From Burkholderia mayonis (GTDB taxonomy: Bacteria > Pseudomonadota > Gammaproteobacteria > Burkholderiales > Burkholderiaceae), in contig NZ_CP013387.1 of the NCBI RefSeq assembly GCF_001523745.2, positions 2,418,001 through 2,482,000 on the forward strand: 64,000 nt of DNA, in the 5' to 3' direction. Positions 53,893 through 62,428 of the stretch are shown one piece after another. Positions within the stretch are counted from its first letter, which is position 1, and each line of letters opens with the position of its first letter. The notes beneath the pieces are model-generated. The model had not been told where the DNA came from and did not search any database. It saw only the letters and a list, made by a program, of their open reading frames with translations. A program made the translations under genes and the position numbers.

Positions 53893-54954
53893 ATGGAGAA
53901 TGTCGAAATATATCGATTTCCAAACATAAAATTCGATGCGAGCAAGGAATTCGAACCCTCGCAAAATCAGGACGCGATGGCCCATCTCCGGCGGGGTCAG
54001 ACAGACGCCGCCGCGCCTGAGGGGCCGGACAGTTTTTTCAGCGGCGCGCACGTCGGCGACCTGATGCTCGGCACGCTTCGCTACCCCACGACGATCTCGA
54101 ACGGCCTCGTCACATATGAAGCCATCCGGACCATTCAGCGCACCCATTGCGACGATTTCGATCACTACTTCTTCTGTGCCTCCCGCGAGCATGCGTGGCA
54201 GTCGACATCCGAAACCGGCATCGTTCGCATTGGCGCGCGGCAGCTCTTCTTCGCCGATCTGGCTCGGCCGCTGTGCATCGACGTTCAGTCCGGCGACGTC
54301 GTCATCCTGATCGTTCCGCGCAACTTCATCCCCATCGATCTCTCCTCGCGGCATAGCACCGTATTTTCCGGGCTGATGGCGTCGCTCGCCTCTCAGTACA
54401 TCGTCGGTCTCGCGGAGCACATCGGCGCCATCTCCCATTCCGAATCGAAAGCCATCGGCGACGTCACGCTGCATATGCTGCTGGCCGCGACGTCTGTGGC
54501 CCACGACCCTATCGGGCCTGTTCGATCGAACCTGGAAATAGAATTGACCAGGAAAGTCAAAACCTATATCAACAACCACCTGGAATCACCGAAATTGTGC
54601 GTCGATTCCATTTGTCATGACATCGGCCTCTCGCGCGCCGCGCTATATCGATTATTTTCGAGGGAAAATCTGGGCGTCGCCGAATACATCAAACTTCTTC
54701 GACTGAGAAAGATTTATTACATCCTGAGACACTCGACCGAATCCCGCATCCGGATTTCCGAACTCGCCGACCGCTATGGGTTTTGCTACAACTCCTCGTT
54801 CGCGAAACTGTTCAAACGTCAGTTCGGCTGCGCGCCGTCGGAGATCAGGCGGAATACCGCGGTCGAGCTACGCTCGGACAACGACAAGGCAACGCAACAC
54901 GACATGCTGCTCGATTTCAACGAGCGGCGCCACTTTCCCACTGGAGCTTCCTGA
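53893..54954 (+). CDS. AraC-family transcriptional activator (cluster regulator)
   Basis: The protein has 353 residues. An N-terminal AraC_binding_2-like ligand domain (about 40-230) is followed by a two-helix-turn-helix AraC domain (about 245-345) with SICHDIGLSRAALYRLF and ISELADRYGFCYNSSFAKLFKRQFG. A GGAGAGG ribosome-binding site precedes the ATG. Codon use is more AT-rich than in neighbours, which suggests transfer. It is the only regulator in the cluster, and the paired TGAGACAAA direct repeats in the divergent promoter region are the kind of site AraC/XylS proteins bind. Confidence 0.9.
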   Translation: MENVEIYRFPNIKFDASKEFEPSQNQDAMAHLRRGQTDAAAPEGPDSFFSGAHVGDLMLGTLRYPTTISNGLVTYEAIRTIQRTHCDDFDHYFFCASREHAWQSTSETGIVRIGARQLFFADLARPLCIDVQSGDVVILIVPRNFIPIDLSSRHSTVFSGLMASLASQYIVGLAEHIGAISHSESKAIGDVTLHMLLAATSVAHDPIGPVRSNLEIELTRKVKTYINNHLESPKLCVDSICHDIGLSRAALYRLFSRENLGVAEYIKLLRLRKIYYILRHSTESRIRISELADRYGFCYNSSFAKLFKRQFGCAPSEIRRNTAVELRSDNDKATQHDMLLDFNERRHFPTGAS

Positions 54955-55792
54955 GAAGGCGAACTCGCCGTATCGCACTGCATCGTCGCTCGCGATCGAT
55001 CCGCAACGCTGGTGTCGGCGAAACAGACGGACGCCGCCTCGATTCGGGCGAATGAACCTGAATAGGGCCGAGGGTAGCCGCGTGAGCGTTGTCATGCGCT
55101 GCTGAAGCGATCGACCGCGACGTGATCGCATCATGCGTGCGCATTGCATGCGGCGTTCGGGCGAAATGAATAACACGCATCCGACGCCGCCGCGCATCGC
55201 TTTTTCCTGCCCCAATCGTCCGAACGCCTTCCATGCCTGTCATTCCGACCTCGATATGGCGTCACGGGCCTCGCCCAATCATCGGCCAGCGCTGTCCCAC
55301 GCATTGGCGCTCGCGATAATCGAGCGCGGCCGCCTATTGCCCGCCGCCCAAATGGTCGCCCGGGCGCAGGCGGCTCACCTCACCCCCGTTACCATCTTCC
55401 AGCCCCGATAATCGGGGGCTTTGGCCAGCCAGGCCCGGTATGATTCCCGCCCCCAGTCGCCGATGATCCGGGGGGTGTTGTCGCCGGGCCTGGTGGGTGG
55501 CTGGTGATCGTTGACAGGGGTTTGGCCGGGATTTCCCGACGCCGTCCGTAACGTGGATGCCGAGACTTGCCACCGTTGTTGCAGGCCAATCCGTTCACTC
55601 AGCACAAACTGCGATTCTTGTCATGATGCGCGGCATCGTTCATTTCGTCGGCATTCCGTTCATCCGCCGGTGTCGCTCGCCTCCGATCTAGCGCGATATG
55701 CGCGCCCGCCAGCTGCTGGTGGCTTGCCGAACGCGTTTTCACGGCCAGCGCCGCAAAGTTCCGGACATCGAACGAAAAGCGGTTCGTCCGCG
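54955..55792. other. Intergenic stretch with gene remnant at the cluster boundary
   Basis: Apart from the broken gene fragment at about 55328-55605 I see no gene. The stretch separates the AraC gene from the Atu-type TetR gene and likely marks the right edge of an acquired segment. Confidence 0.45.
55328..55605 (-). pseudogene. Remnant of a gene of unknown function, frameshifted near its end
   Basis: From a GTG at 55605 the frame reads LSERIGLQQRWQVSASTLRT... and later IIGDWGRESYRAWLAKAPDY and GWKMVTG, with balanced composition unlike shadow frames. It stops at 55375, but a neighbouring frame continues naturally as EVSRLRPGDHLGGGQ to about 55328, so a frameshift is likely. Codon use (TTA, many CGG) is foreign to the flanks. 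No family is recognised; a mobile-element or phage gene tail is possible. Confidence 0.45.
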
Positions 55793-56473
55793 TCAGCGCG
55801 CTTTCGCGGCGCGCTTTCTCTTCGCCGCACTCGCGGCCGCTGGCGCGGGCGCCGGCATCCCTCCTGTCCGCAACAGGAACTGCACCGCGTGATCGGCGAG
55901 CGCGTCGAAGCCGAGCGGCCCGTCCGGCTTGTACCATTGCGCGACCCAGTTCAGCGCGCCGAACATCAGCAGCCGATCGATCGGCGTCGGCGCGGGCCAC
56001 TCGCCGGCGGCCTGCAAGCGCTCGATCACGCCATCCCACACCGCCTCGTAGCGGTCCTTCAGCTTCAGCACCTTCGCCTGCATCGCTTCGTCGAGCGACT
56101 TCCACTCGTACAGCAGCACCGGAATGAAATCGTGATCCGGCGACACCAGCGTCTTCAGGTGCGTGTGCACGAGCGCGCGGAACGCGTCGCGCGCGGGTTG
56201 GTTCTCGACGTCGAGCGCCTCGATCCGCGCAAGCGCGTTCGACATCCCCTGCTCCATCACCGCGACGAGAATGTCCTGCTTCGTCTTGAAATAGTAGAAC
56301 CAGCTTCCCGCCTGCACGCCCGCCGCCGCGGCGATGTCGCGGACCGTCGTTCGTTCGTATCCCTGCGTGCGGAACAGCTTCGCGGACTTGAGGATCAATT
56401 CGTCGCGCAGCGTCGCGCTCTCGCCCTTCACGGGACGTCCGCGTTTACGCGCGGCCTGAGGTATGGCGCTCAT
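55793..56473 (-). CDS. TetR-family repressor, AtuR-like
   Basis: The protein has 226 residues. The N-terminal TetR helix-turn-helix (RTQGYERTTVRDIAAAAGVQAGSWFYYFKTKQDIL) is classical, the C-terminal ligand domain is helical, and the tail is Lys/Ala/Arg-rich. In pseudomonads AtuR represses acyclic-terpene genes until a CoA intermediate relieves it. Here the gene follows an acyl-CoA dehydrogenase gene on the minus strand, and a perfect 10-bp palindrome lies in the divergent promoter region at 57854-57877. Assignment to the pathway is by position. Confidence 0.85.
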   Translation of the reverse strand: MSAIPQAARKRGRPVKGESATLRDELILKSAKLFRTQGYERTTVRDIAAAAGVQAGSWFYYFKTKQDILVAVMEQGMSNALARIEALDVENQPARDAFRALVHTHLKTLVSPDHDFIPVLLYEWKSLDEAMQAKVLKLKDRYEAVWDGVIERLQAAGEWPAPTPIDRLLMFGALNWVAQWYKPDGPLGFDALADHAVQFLLRTGGMPAPAPAAASAAKRKRAAKAR

Positions 56474-56617
56474 AGAATCACAATGCGATGTTTCGAACCG
56501 GCATTCGCCGCCGCGAAGCCGCGACGAAGCCGGGAATTCGAACGATTATCGGCGAGTTTCAAACGCTTGGAAAGCCGATCCGCCCGCATGCGCCGCCCGT
56601 TCGCCGAGCGCCCCGCC

Positions 56618-57790
56618 CTAATATTCGAGCTGCCGCGCCGCGAGATCCTTCATGATTTCCTCCGCGCCGCCGCCGATCATGTTGACCTTCACTTCGCGAT
56701 AGATTCGCTCGGGCCGCGTGCCGCGCATGTAGCCCATGCCGCCCAGGATCTGCACGGCGGCGTCCGCGCAGAACTGCATCGTCTGCGTCGCGAAGTTCTT
56801 CAGCATGCAGATCGTCGCGACGAGCGTCGGCGCGCGCCTGTCGAGATGATCGATCTGCCACGCGCATTGTTCGAGCCACGCGCGCGTCGCGTCGATGTGC
56901 ATCGCCATGTCGACGAGCTTGTGCCGGATCACCTGATGGTCGACGATGCGCTGCCCGAAGGTCCGGCGCTGCCGCGCCCAGTCGAGCGCGTCTTCGTAGC
57001 AGACTTCCGCGAAGCCGAGCGCCGACGCGGCAAGGCTGAAGCGCTCCAGATTGAAGTTCTGCATGACGAGCGGAAAGCCGCCGCCTTCCGGGCCGATCAG
57101 GTTCGCGGCCGGCACGCGGCAATCGTCGAAACGCAGATGCGCGGTATCGGACGCCCACCAGCCCATCTTGTCGAGCGGCGTCTTCGACAAGCCCGGCACA
57201 TCGCCTTCGACGAGCAGCAGCGACAGACCCTTCGCGCCCTGCGCGTCCGGATCGGTGCGCACCGCGACCGTGTAATAGTCGGCGCGGATGCCCGACGTGA
57301 TGAACACCTTCTCGCCGTTCACGACGTAATGGCCGCCGTCGCGCACCGCGCTCGTGCGCAGCGCGGCGACGTCCGAGCCGCCGCCCGGCTCGGTGATCGC
57401 GAGCGCCGAAATCTTGCGGCCCGCGAGAATGCCCGGCAGCACGCGCGCCTTCAGTTCGTCGCTGCCCGCGTGCACGATCGGCGGCGCGCCGATCGTGTGC
57501 GACATCAGCGAGCTGACGACGCCGCCCGCGCCGCAGTGCGCAAGCTCGATCGAGCAGATCAGCCGATGAAACATGTCGACGTCCTCGACGCCGCCGTAAG
57601 CATCCGGAAAGCCGATGCCGATGAGGCCGATGCGCGCCGCCTTCTCGTACAGTTCGCGCGGAAACTCGCCCGCCTCGTCCCATTCGTTCACATACGGCGC
57701 GATCTCTTTCGCGACGAACCGGCGCAGCGTATCCTGCAATTCGATATGTTCCGGCCGGTAGTACGCCGGATTCGGGATGGCACGTTGCAT
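56618..57790 (-). CDS. Acyl-CoA dehydrogenase (terpene or branched-chain catabolism)
   Basis: The protein has 390 residues with the full acyl-CoA dehydrogenase pattern: LAITEPGGGSDVAALRT (FAD/substrate region), GEKVFITSGIRADYYTVAVR, the FDDCRVP segment and a C-terminal ILGGMGYMRGTRPERIYREV. The ATG at 57790 has a GGAGACC ribosome-binding site. It is divergent from the SDR-carboxylase operon and lies upstream of the TetR gene. It could oxidise a second CoA ester of the pathway, in addition to the AtuD-like enzyme at 61271. The exact substrate is not predictable. Confidence 0.9.
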   Translation of the reverse strand: MQRAIPNPAYYRPEHIELQDTLRRFVAKEIAPYVNEWDEAGEFPRELYEKAARIGLIGIGFPDAYGGVEDVDMFHRLICSIELAHCGAGGVVSSLMSHTIGAPPIVHAGSDELKARVLPGILAGRKISALAITEPGGGSDVAALRTSAVRDGGHYVVNGEKVFITSGIRADYYTVAVRTDPDAQGAKGLSLLLVEGDVPGLSKTPLDKMGWWASDTAHLRFDDCRVPAANLIGPEGGGFPLVMQNFNLERFSLAASALGFAEVCYEDALDWARQRRTFGQRIVDHQVIRHKLVDMAMHIDATRAWLEQCAWQIDHLDRRAPTLVATICMLKNFATQTMQFCADAAVQILGGMGYMRGTRPERIYREVKVNMIGGGAEEIMKDLAARQLEY

Positions 57791-57853
57791 CGAGGTCTCC
57801 TGTCGGTATGCCGGGGTCGGTTGCATTCGTGCCGATTCTAGGAATGCGGCAAA

Positions 57854-57877
57854 AATAAATCAACCGATTGATTTATT
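57854..57877. promoter_or_regulatory. Perfect palindrome, candidate AtuR/TetR operator
   Basis: AATAAATCAA and TTGATTTATT flank CCGA exactly. The site stands out as AT-rich in the 142-base divergent promoter region between the acyl-CoA dehydrogenase and SDR genes, 55 bases before the SDR ATG. Size and symmetry fit a TetR-family dimer site. Confidence 0.7.
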
Positions 57878-57932
57878 AGATTCGCAGCGCTACGATGTGC
57901 GCACGTTGCAACGACGACATTCGAGACACCCG

Positions 57933-58766
57933 ATGAACACACTGCAAGGAAAGACCGTTTTCATCACCGGCGCCTCGCGCGGCATCGGGCTTGCGATCGG
58001 CAAGAAAGCGGCGAGTCTCGGCGCGAACGTCGTCATCGCCGCGAAAACCGTGGAAGCGAATCCGAAGCTGCCCGGCACGATCTACAGCGCGGCGGCCGAG
58101 ATCGAAGCGGCGGGCGGCGCATGCCTGCCGCTTCAGGTCGACATCCGCGACGAGGCGCAGATCGCCGACGCGCTCGCGCGCGCGGCCGAGCGTTTCGGCG
58201 GCATCGACGCACTCGTCAACAACGCGAGCGCGATCAGCCTGACCGACACGCCGAACACGCCGATGAAGCGCTTCGACCTGATGTTCGACGTCAACGTCCG
58301 CGGCACGTTCGCATGCACGCAAGCGGCGCTGCCTTATCTGAAGCAGTCCGCGCAACGCGGCGGCAACCCGCACGTGCTGACGCTGTCGCCGCCGCCGAAT
58401 CTCGATCCGAAATGGTTCGCGCCGCACGTCGCCTACACGATCGCGAAATACGGAATGAGCCTGTGCGTGCTCGGCCACGCGGAGGAATTCCGCACGCACG
58501 GCATCGCGGTCAACGCGCTGTGGCCGCGCACGGTAATCCATACGGCGGCGCTCCGGATGATTCCCGGCATTCCGCCCGCGATCTGCCGCACGCCCGAGAT
58601 CGTCGCCGATGCGGCCGCGCAGGTACTGTCGCTCGACGCGCGCACGCATACCGGGCGCTTCTTCATCGACGAACAGGTGCTCGCCGACGCAGGCGTCACC
58701 GACCTGTCGCGCTACGCGGTCGTGCCGGGCACCACGACGTTTCCGAACGATCTGTTTCTCGACTGA
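57933..58766 (+). CDS. Short-chain dehydrogenase/reductase (HSDL2-like)
   Basis: The protein has 277 residues. It has the NAD(P)-binding TGASRGIG at 13-20, NNAS in the core, and the catalytic pair in YTIAKYG (Y and K in YxxxK). A C-terminal extension (FFIDEQVL...PGTTTFPNDLFLD) is like HSDL2/AtuG-type SDRs. In the Atu pathway SDRs probably oxidise citronellol-derived alcohols or hydroxyacyl intermediates. I start at the ATG at 57933, where the homology begins. It is first in the plus-strand operon, right after the palindrome. Confidence 0.88.
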   Translation: MNTLQGKTVFITGASRGIGLAIGKKAASLGANVVIAAKTVEANPKLPGTIYSAAAEIEAAGGACLPLQVDIRDEAQIADALARAAERFGGIDALVNNASAISLTDTPNTPMKRFDLMFDVNVRGTFACTQAALPYLKQSAQRGGNPHVLTLSPPPNLDPKWFAPHVAYTIAKYGMSLCVLGHAEEFRTHGIAVNALWPRTVIHTAALRMIPGIPPAICRTPEIVADAAAQVLSLDARTHTGRFFIDEQVLADAGVTDLSRYAVVPGTTTFPNDLFLD

Positions 58767-58779
58767 CGGATAACACCAG

Positions 58780-59640
58780 ATGGGATATCGCTCACAACTT
58801 CGCGCGGGCAGCTTCGACGGCAAGATCGCGCTCGTCACCGGCGGCGGCAGCGGCATCGGCCGCTGCTGCGCGCATGAGCTCGCGTCGCTCGGCGCGCACG
58901 TCGTGCTGCTCGGACGCAACGCCAACAAGCTCGCGAACGTGTCGGCCGAAATTCACGAAGATGGCGGGCGCACGGACGAGATCGCATGCGACATCCGCGA
59001 CGAAGACGGCGTGCGGCAAGCAATCGCGCAGATCGTCGAGCGGCACGGCCGCGTCGATCTGCTCGTCAACAACGCGGGCGGCCAGTTCCCCGCGCCGCTC
59101 GAGCAGATCAGCGCGAAAGGCTGGCAGGCGGTGCTCAACACGAACCTGCTCGGCGGCTTTCTCGTCGCGCGCGAGTGCTACGTGCAATCGATGAAGCCGC
59201 GCAAGACAGGCGCGATCGTCAACATCATCGCCGACATGTGGCACGGGATGACCGGCATGGGCCACAGCGGCGCCGCACGCGCAGGCATGCTCAACTTCAC
59301 CGAGACGGCCGCAGCCGAATGGGCGCCCGTTCGCGTGAACGCGGTCGCGCCCGGCTGGATCGCGTCGAGCGGCATGGACACCTACCCGGACGCAGTCAAG
59401 CCGATGTTGCGCGCGCTGCCGAAGATGGTGCCGCTCGGCCGCATCGGCAACGAAGCCGAAGTGTCGGCGGCGATCGCGTTCCTGTTGTCCGACGCCGCGT
59501 CGTTCGTCAGCGGCGCGTGCCTGCGCGTCGACGGCGGCGCACCGAACGCGCGCCGCCATTTCCCGATGCAGCCCGTCGATGCGAACGCGCCGTTCGACGG
59601 CTTCCATCGCGCGATCGCGCCCGAACTCTTCAAGCGCTGA
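58780..59640 (+). CDS. PECR-type SDR family protein lacking the canonical YxxxK
   Basis: The protein has 286 residues. It has the nucleotide loop TGGGSGIG and the NNAGGQF core typical of peroxisomal trans-2-enoyl-CoA reductase/2,4-dienoyl-CoA reductase-type SDRs. At the usual YxxxK position it reads HSGAARAG, with His and Arg, as in that subfamily. It would reduce or oxidise a CoA-bound unsaturated intermediate with NADP(H). An AtuB-like role is suggested by place: 13 bases after the first SDR and 1 base before the carboxylase gene. Confidence 0.86.
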   Translation: MGYRSQLRAGSFDGKIALVTGGGSGIGRCCAHELASLGAHVVLLGRNANKLANVSAEIHEDGGRTDEIACDIRDEDGVRQAIAQIVERHGRVDLLVNNAGGQFPAPLEQISAKGWQAVLNTNLLGGFLVARECYVQSMKPRKTGAIVNIIADMWHGMTGMGHSGAARAGMLNFTETAAAEWAPVRVNAVAPGWIASSGMDTYPDAVKPMLRALPKMVPLGRIGNEAEVSAAIAFLLSDAASFVSGACLRVDGGAPNARRHFPMQPVDANAPFDGFHRAIAPELFKR

Positions 59641-59641
59641 C

Positions 59642-61258
59642 ATGCCGATCTTCGATTCCCGCCTCGACACCACGAGCGCCGCGTTCCGCGACAACGCCGA
59701 CCACATGCGCGCGCAGATCGCGCAGTTGCAGGCGCTGCACGCGCGCGCCGCGAACGAATCGGCGAAGGCCGGTCCGCGCTTCGAGAAGCGCGGGCAGTTG
59801 CTGCCGCGCGAGCGGCTCGCGCTGCTCGTCGACGCCGGCGCGCCGTTCCTCGAGCTCGCGTCGCTCGCCGGCTACCTCGTCGGCGAAAGCGATCCGGACA
59901 AGTCAGTGCCGGGCGCGGGTCTCATCGGCGGCATCGGCTACGTGAGCGGCACGCGCTGCATGATCGTCGTCGCCGATTCGGGCATCGACGCGGGCGCGCT
60001 GCAACCGATGGGCCTCGAGAAATTCCAGCGGCTGCAACGGATCGCGCTCGACAACCGGCTGCCGTTCGTGCATCTCGTCGAATCGGCGGGCGCGAACCTG
60101 ATGCAATACCGCGTCGAGGAATTCATCCACGGCGGCCGCCATTTCTTCCAGCTCGCGAAGCTGTCCGCCGCTGGCATCCCGGTGCTCACGCTCGTGCACG
60201 GCTCGTCGACCGCGGGCGGCGCCTACATGCCGGGGCTGTCCGATTACGTCGTGATGGTTCGCGACCGCGCGAAGGCGTTCCTCGCCGGCCCGCCGCTCCT
60301 GAAAGCCGCGACGGGCGAGATCGCGACCGACGAGGAGCTCGGCGGCGCGACAATGCACGCGACCGTGTCGGGGCTCGCCGAATACGTCGCGGACGGCGAC
60401 GCCGACGGCATCCGGATCCTGCGCGAGCTCGTCGACAAGCTCGGCTGGCGCGAACGCGAAACGGCGCTGCCCGTCGGCGCGGACCCCGCGCTCGATCCGG
60501 AAGGACTGCTCGGCATTCTGCCGCGCGACGGCAAGAAGCCCGTCGACATGCACGAGGTGATCGCGCGGCTCATCGACGGATCGGACTTTCTGGCGTTCCA
60601 ACCATCGTACGGGCCGGCCACCGTCTGCGTGCACGCGCGCATCCACGGCATGCCCGTCGGCATCGTGACGAACAACGGCCCGCTCGATCCGGCCGGCGCG
60701 ACGAAGGCGACGCACTTCATCCAGGCGTGCTGCCAGAGCGACGTGGCGCTCGTCTATTTGCAGAACACGACGGGCTTCATCGTCGGCAAGGCGTCCGAGC
60801 GCGCGGGGATGATCAAGCACGGCGCGAAGATGATCCAGGCGGTATCGAACGCGACCGTCCCGCAGATCACGATCCTGTGCGGCGCATCGTTCGGCGCCGG
60901 CAATTACGGGATGTGCGGACGCGGCTTCGATCCGGCGTTCGTGTTCTCGTGGCCGAACGCGCGCACCGCCGTGATGGGCGCGGAGCAGGCCGCGCTCACG
61001 ATGGCGATCGTGATGGAAGGCGCGGCGCGCGCGAAAGGCGTCGAGCCGGACTGTGCGCGCATCGACGCGCTGCGCGAGAAGATCGTCGCGAACTTCGAGC
61101 GCCAGACCCACGCGTTCTATACGTCGGGCCGCATGCTCGACGACGGCGTCATCGATCCGCGCGACACGCGCCGCGTGATCGCGATGACGCTCGCCGTCTG
61201 CCGCGACGGCCACGGCAAGACCGTCCAGCCGCTCACGTTCGGCGTCGCCCGCCCCTGA
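59642..61258 (+). CDS. atuC: Acyl-CoA carboxylase beta (carboxyltransferase) subunit, geranyl-CoA type
   Basis: The protein has 538 residues with the two crotonase-like halves of biotin-dependent carboxyltransferases: SAGANLMQYR and SSTAGGAYMPG in the first, QNTTGFIVG and CGASFGAGNYGM in the second. Methylcrotonyl-CoA carboxylase (LiuB) and geranyl-CoA carboxylase (AtuC) look alike, but the gene order here (beta, acyl-CoA dehydrogenase, hydratase, alpha) is that of atuCDEF, not liuABCD. It carboxylates cis-geranyl-CoA with the biotin subunit encoded at 63268. The start ATG lies 1 base after the SDR stop. Confidence 0.85.
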   Translation: MPIFDSRLDTTSAAFRDNADHMRAQIAQLQALHARAANESAKAGPRFEKRGQLLPRERLALLVDAGAPFLELASLAGYLVGESDPDKSVPGAGLIGGIGYVSGTRCMIVVADSGIDAGALQPMGLEKFQRLQRIALDNRLPFVHLVESAGANLMQYRVEEFIHGGRHFFQLAKLSAAGIPVLTLVHGSSTAGGAYMPGLSDYVVMVRDRAKAFLAGPPLLKAATGEIATDEELGGATMHATVSGLAEYVADGDADGIRILRELVDKLGWRERETALPVGADPALDPEGLLGILPRDGKKPVDMHEVIARLIDGSDFLAFQPSYGPATVCVHARIHGMPVGIVTNNGPLDPAGATKATHFIQACCQSDVALVYLQNTTGFIVGKASERAGMIKHGAKMIQAVSNATVPQITILCGASFGAGNYGMCGRGFDPAFVFSWPNARTAVMGAEQAALTMAIVMEGAARAKGVEPDCARIDALREKIVANFERQTHAFYTSGRMLDDGVIDPRDTRRVIAMTLAVCRDGHGKTVQPLTFGVARP

Positions 61259-61270
61259 TCCGGAGACATC

Positions 61271-62422
61271 ATGCACTTCACCGAAGAACACGCCGCCATC
61301 GCGCGCACCGTCAAGCGCTTCATCGAGCAGGAGGTCAATCCGTACGTCGACGAATGGGAAGAAGCCGGCATCTTTCCCGCGCACGACGTGTTCAGGAAGC
61401 TCGGCGCGCTCGGCATGCTCGGCCTGAGCAAGCCCGCCGCGTTCGGTGGCGGCGAGCTCGACTACAGCTACGAACTCGTGATGGCCGAGGCGCTCGGCGT
61501 ATGCGCGGCGGGCGGCGTGCCGCTCGCGATCGGCGTGCAGACCAACATGGCGACGCCCGCGCTCGCGCGCTTCGGCTCCGACGCATTGCGCGCCGAATTC
61601 CTCGCGCCCGCGATCGCGGGCGAGCAGGTGTCGTGCATCGGCGTATCCGAGCCGGACGCGGGCTCCGACGTCGCATCGATCCGCACGGCCGCACGCAAGG
61701 ACGGCGACGACTACGTGATCAGCGGGACGAAGCTCTGGATCACGAATGGCACGCAGGCGGACTGGATGTGCTGCCTCGCGAACACGTCGGACGGCCCGCC
61801 GCATCGGAACAAGTCGCTGATCGTCGTGCCGCTGAAATCGAAAGGCGTGCACATCGAGAAGAAGATCCGCAAGATCGGCATGCATTCGTCGGACACCGCG
61901 CAGATCTTCTTCGACGACGTCCGCGTGCCGCGCCGCAATCTGATCGGCGAAGAAGGCCAGGGCTTCACGTACCAGATGCTGCAATTCCAGGAAGAGCGGC
62001 TCTACGGCGCCGCGGCCGCGCTCGTCGTGCTCGATCGTTCGATCGATGAAACGATCGACTACACGCGGCAGCGCAAGATCTTCGGGCGGCCGGTGCTCGA
62101 TCACCAGGTCGTTCACTATCGGCTCGCCGAGCTGAAGACCGAAGTCGAGGCGCTGCGCGCGCTCACCTATCGCGCGACCGAGCTTTACGTGCAAGGCGGC
62201 GACGTGACGACGCTCGCGTCGATGGCGAAGCTGAAGGCGGGACGCCTCGCGCGCGAAGTGACCGACAGTTGTTTGCAGTTCTGGGGCGGCATGGGCTTCG
62301 CGTGGGAATCGAGCATCTCGCGGACTTATCGCGACACGCGGTTGTTCTCGATCGGCGGCGGCGCGGACGAAGTGATGCTCGGCATCATCTGCAAGAAGCT
62401 CGGCACGCTGCCGCGGGAGTGA
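61271..62422 (+). CDS. atuD: Acyl-CoA dehydrogenase, citronellyl-CoA type
   Basis: The protein has 383 residues. GVSEPDAGSDVASIRT, GTKLWITNGTQADWMC, FFDDVRVPRRN and QFWGGMGFAWESSISRTYRD are the standard acyl-CoA dehydrogenase landmarks. In the Atu pathway this enzyme makes geranyl-CoA from citronellyl-CoA, feeding the carboxylase. It is 12 bases after atuC and 6 bases before the hydratase gene, in the same order as in Pseudomonas. A GGAGAC ribosome-binding site precedes the ATG. Confidence 0.85.
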   Translation: MHFTEEHAAIARTVKRFIEQEVNPYVDEWEEAGIFPAHDVFRKLGALGMLGLSKPAAFGGGELDYSYELVMAEALGVCAAGGVPLAIGVQTNMATPALARFGSDALRAEFLAPAIAGEQVSCIGVSEPDAGSDVASIRTAARKDGDDYVISGTKLWITNGTQADWMCCLANTSDGPPHRNKSLIVVPLKSKGVHIEKKIRKIGMHSSDTAQIFFDDVRVPRRNLIGEEGQGFTYQMLQFQEERLYGAAAALVVLDRSIDETIDYTRQRKIFGRPVLDHQVVHYRLAELKTEVEALRALTYRATELYVQGGDVTTLASMAKLKAGRLAREVTDSCLQFWGGMGFAWESSISRTYRDTRLFSIGGGADEVMLGIICKKLGTLPRE

Positions 62423-62428
62423 CGCGCG

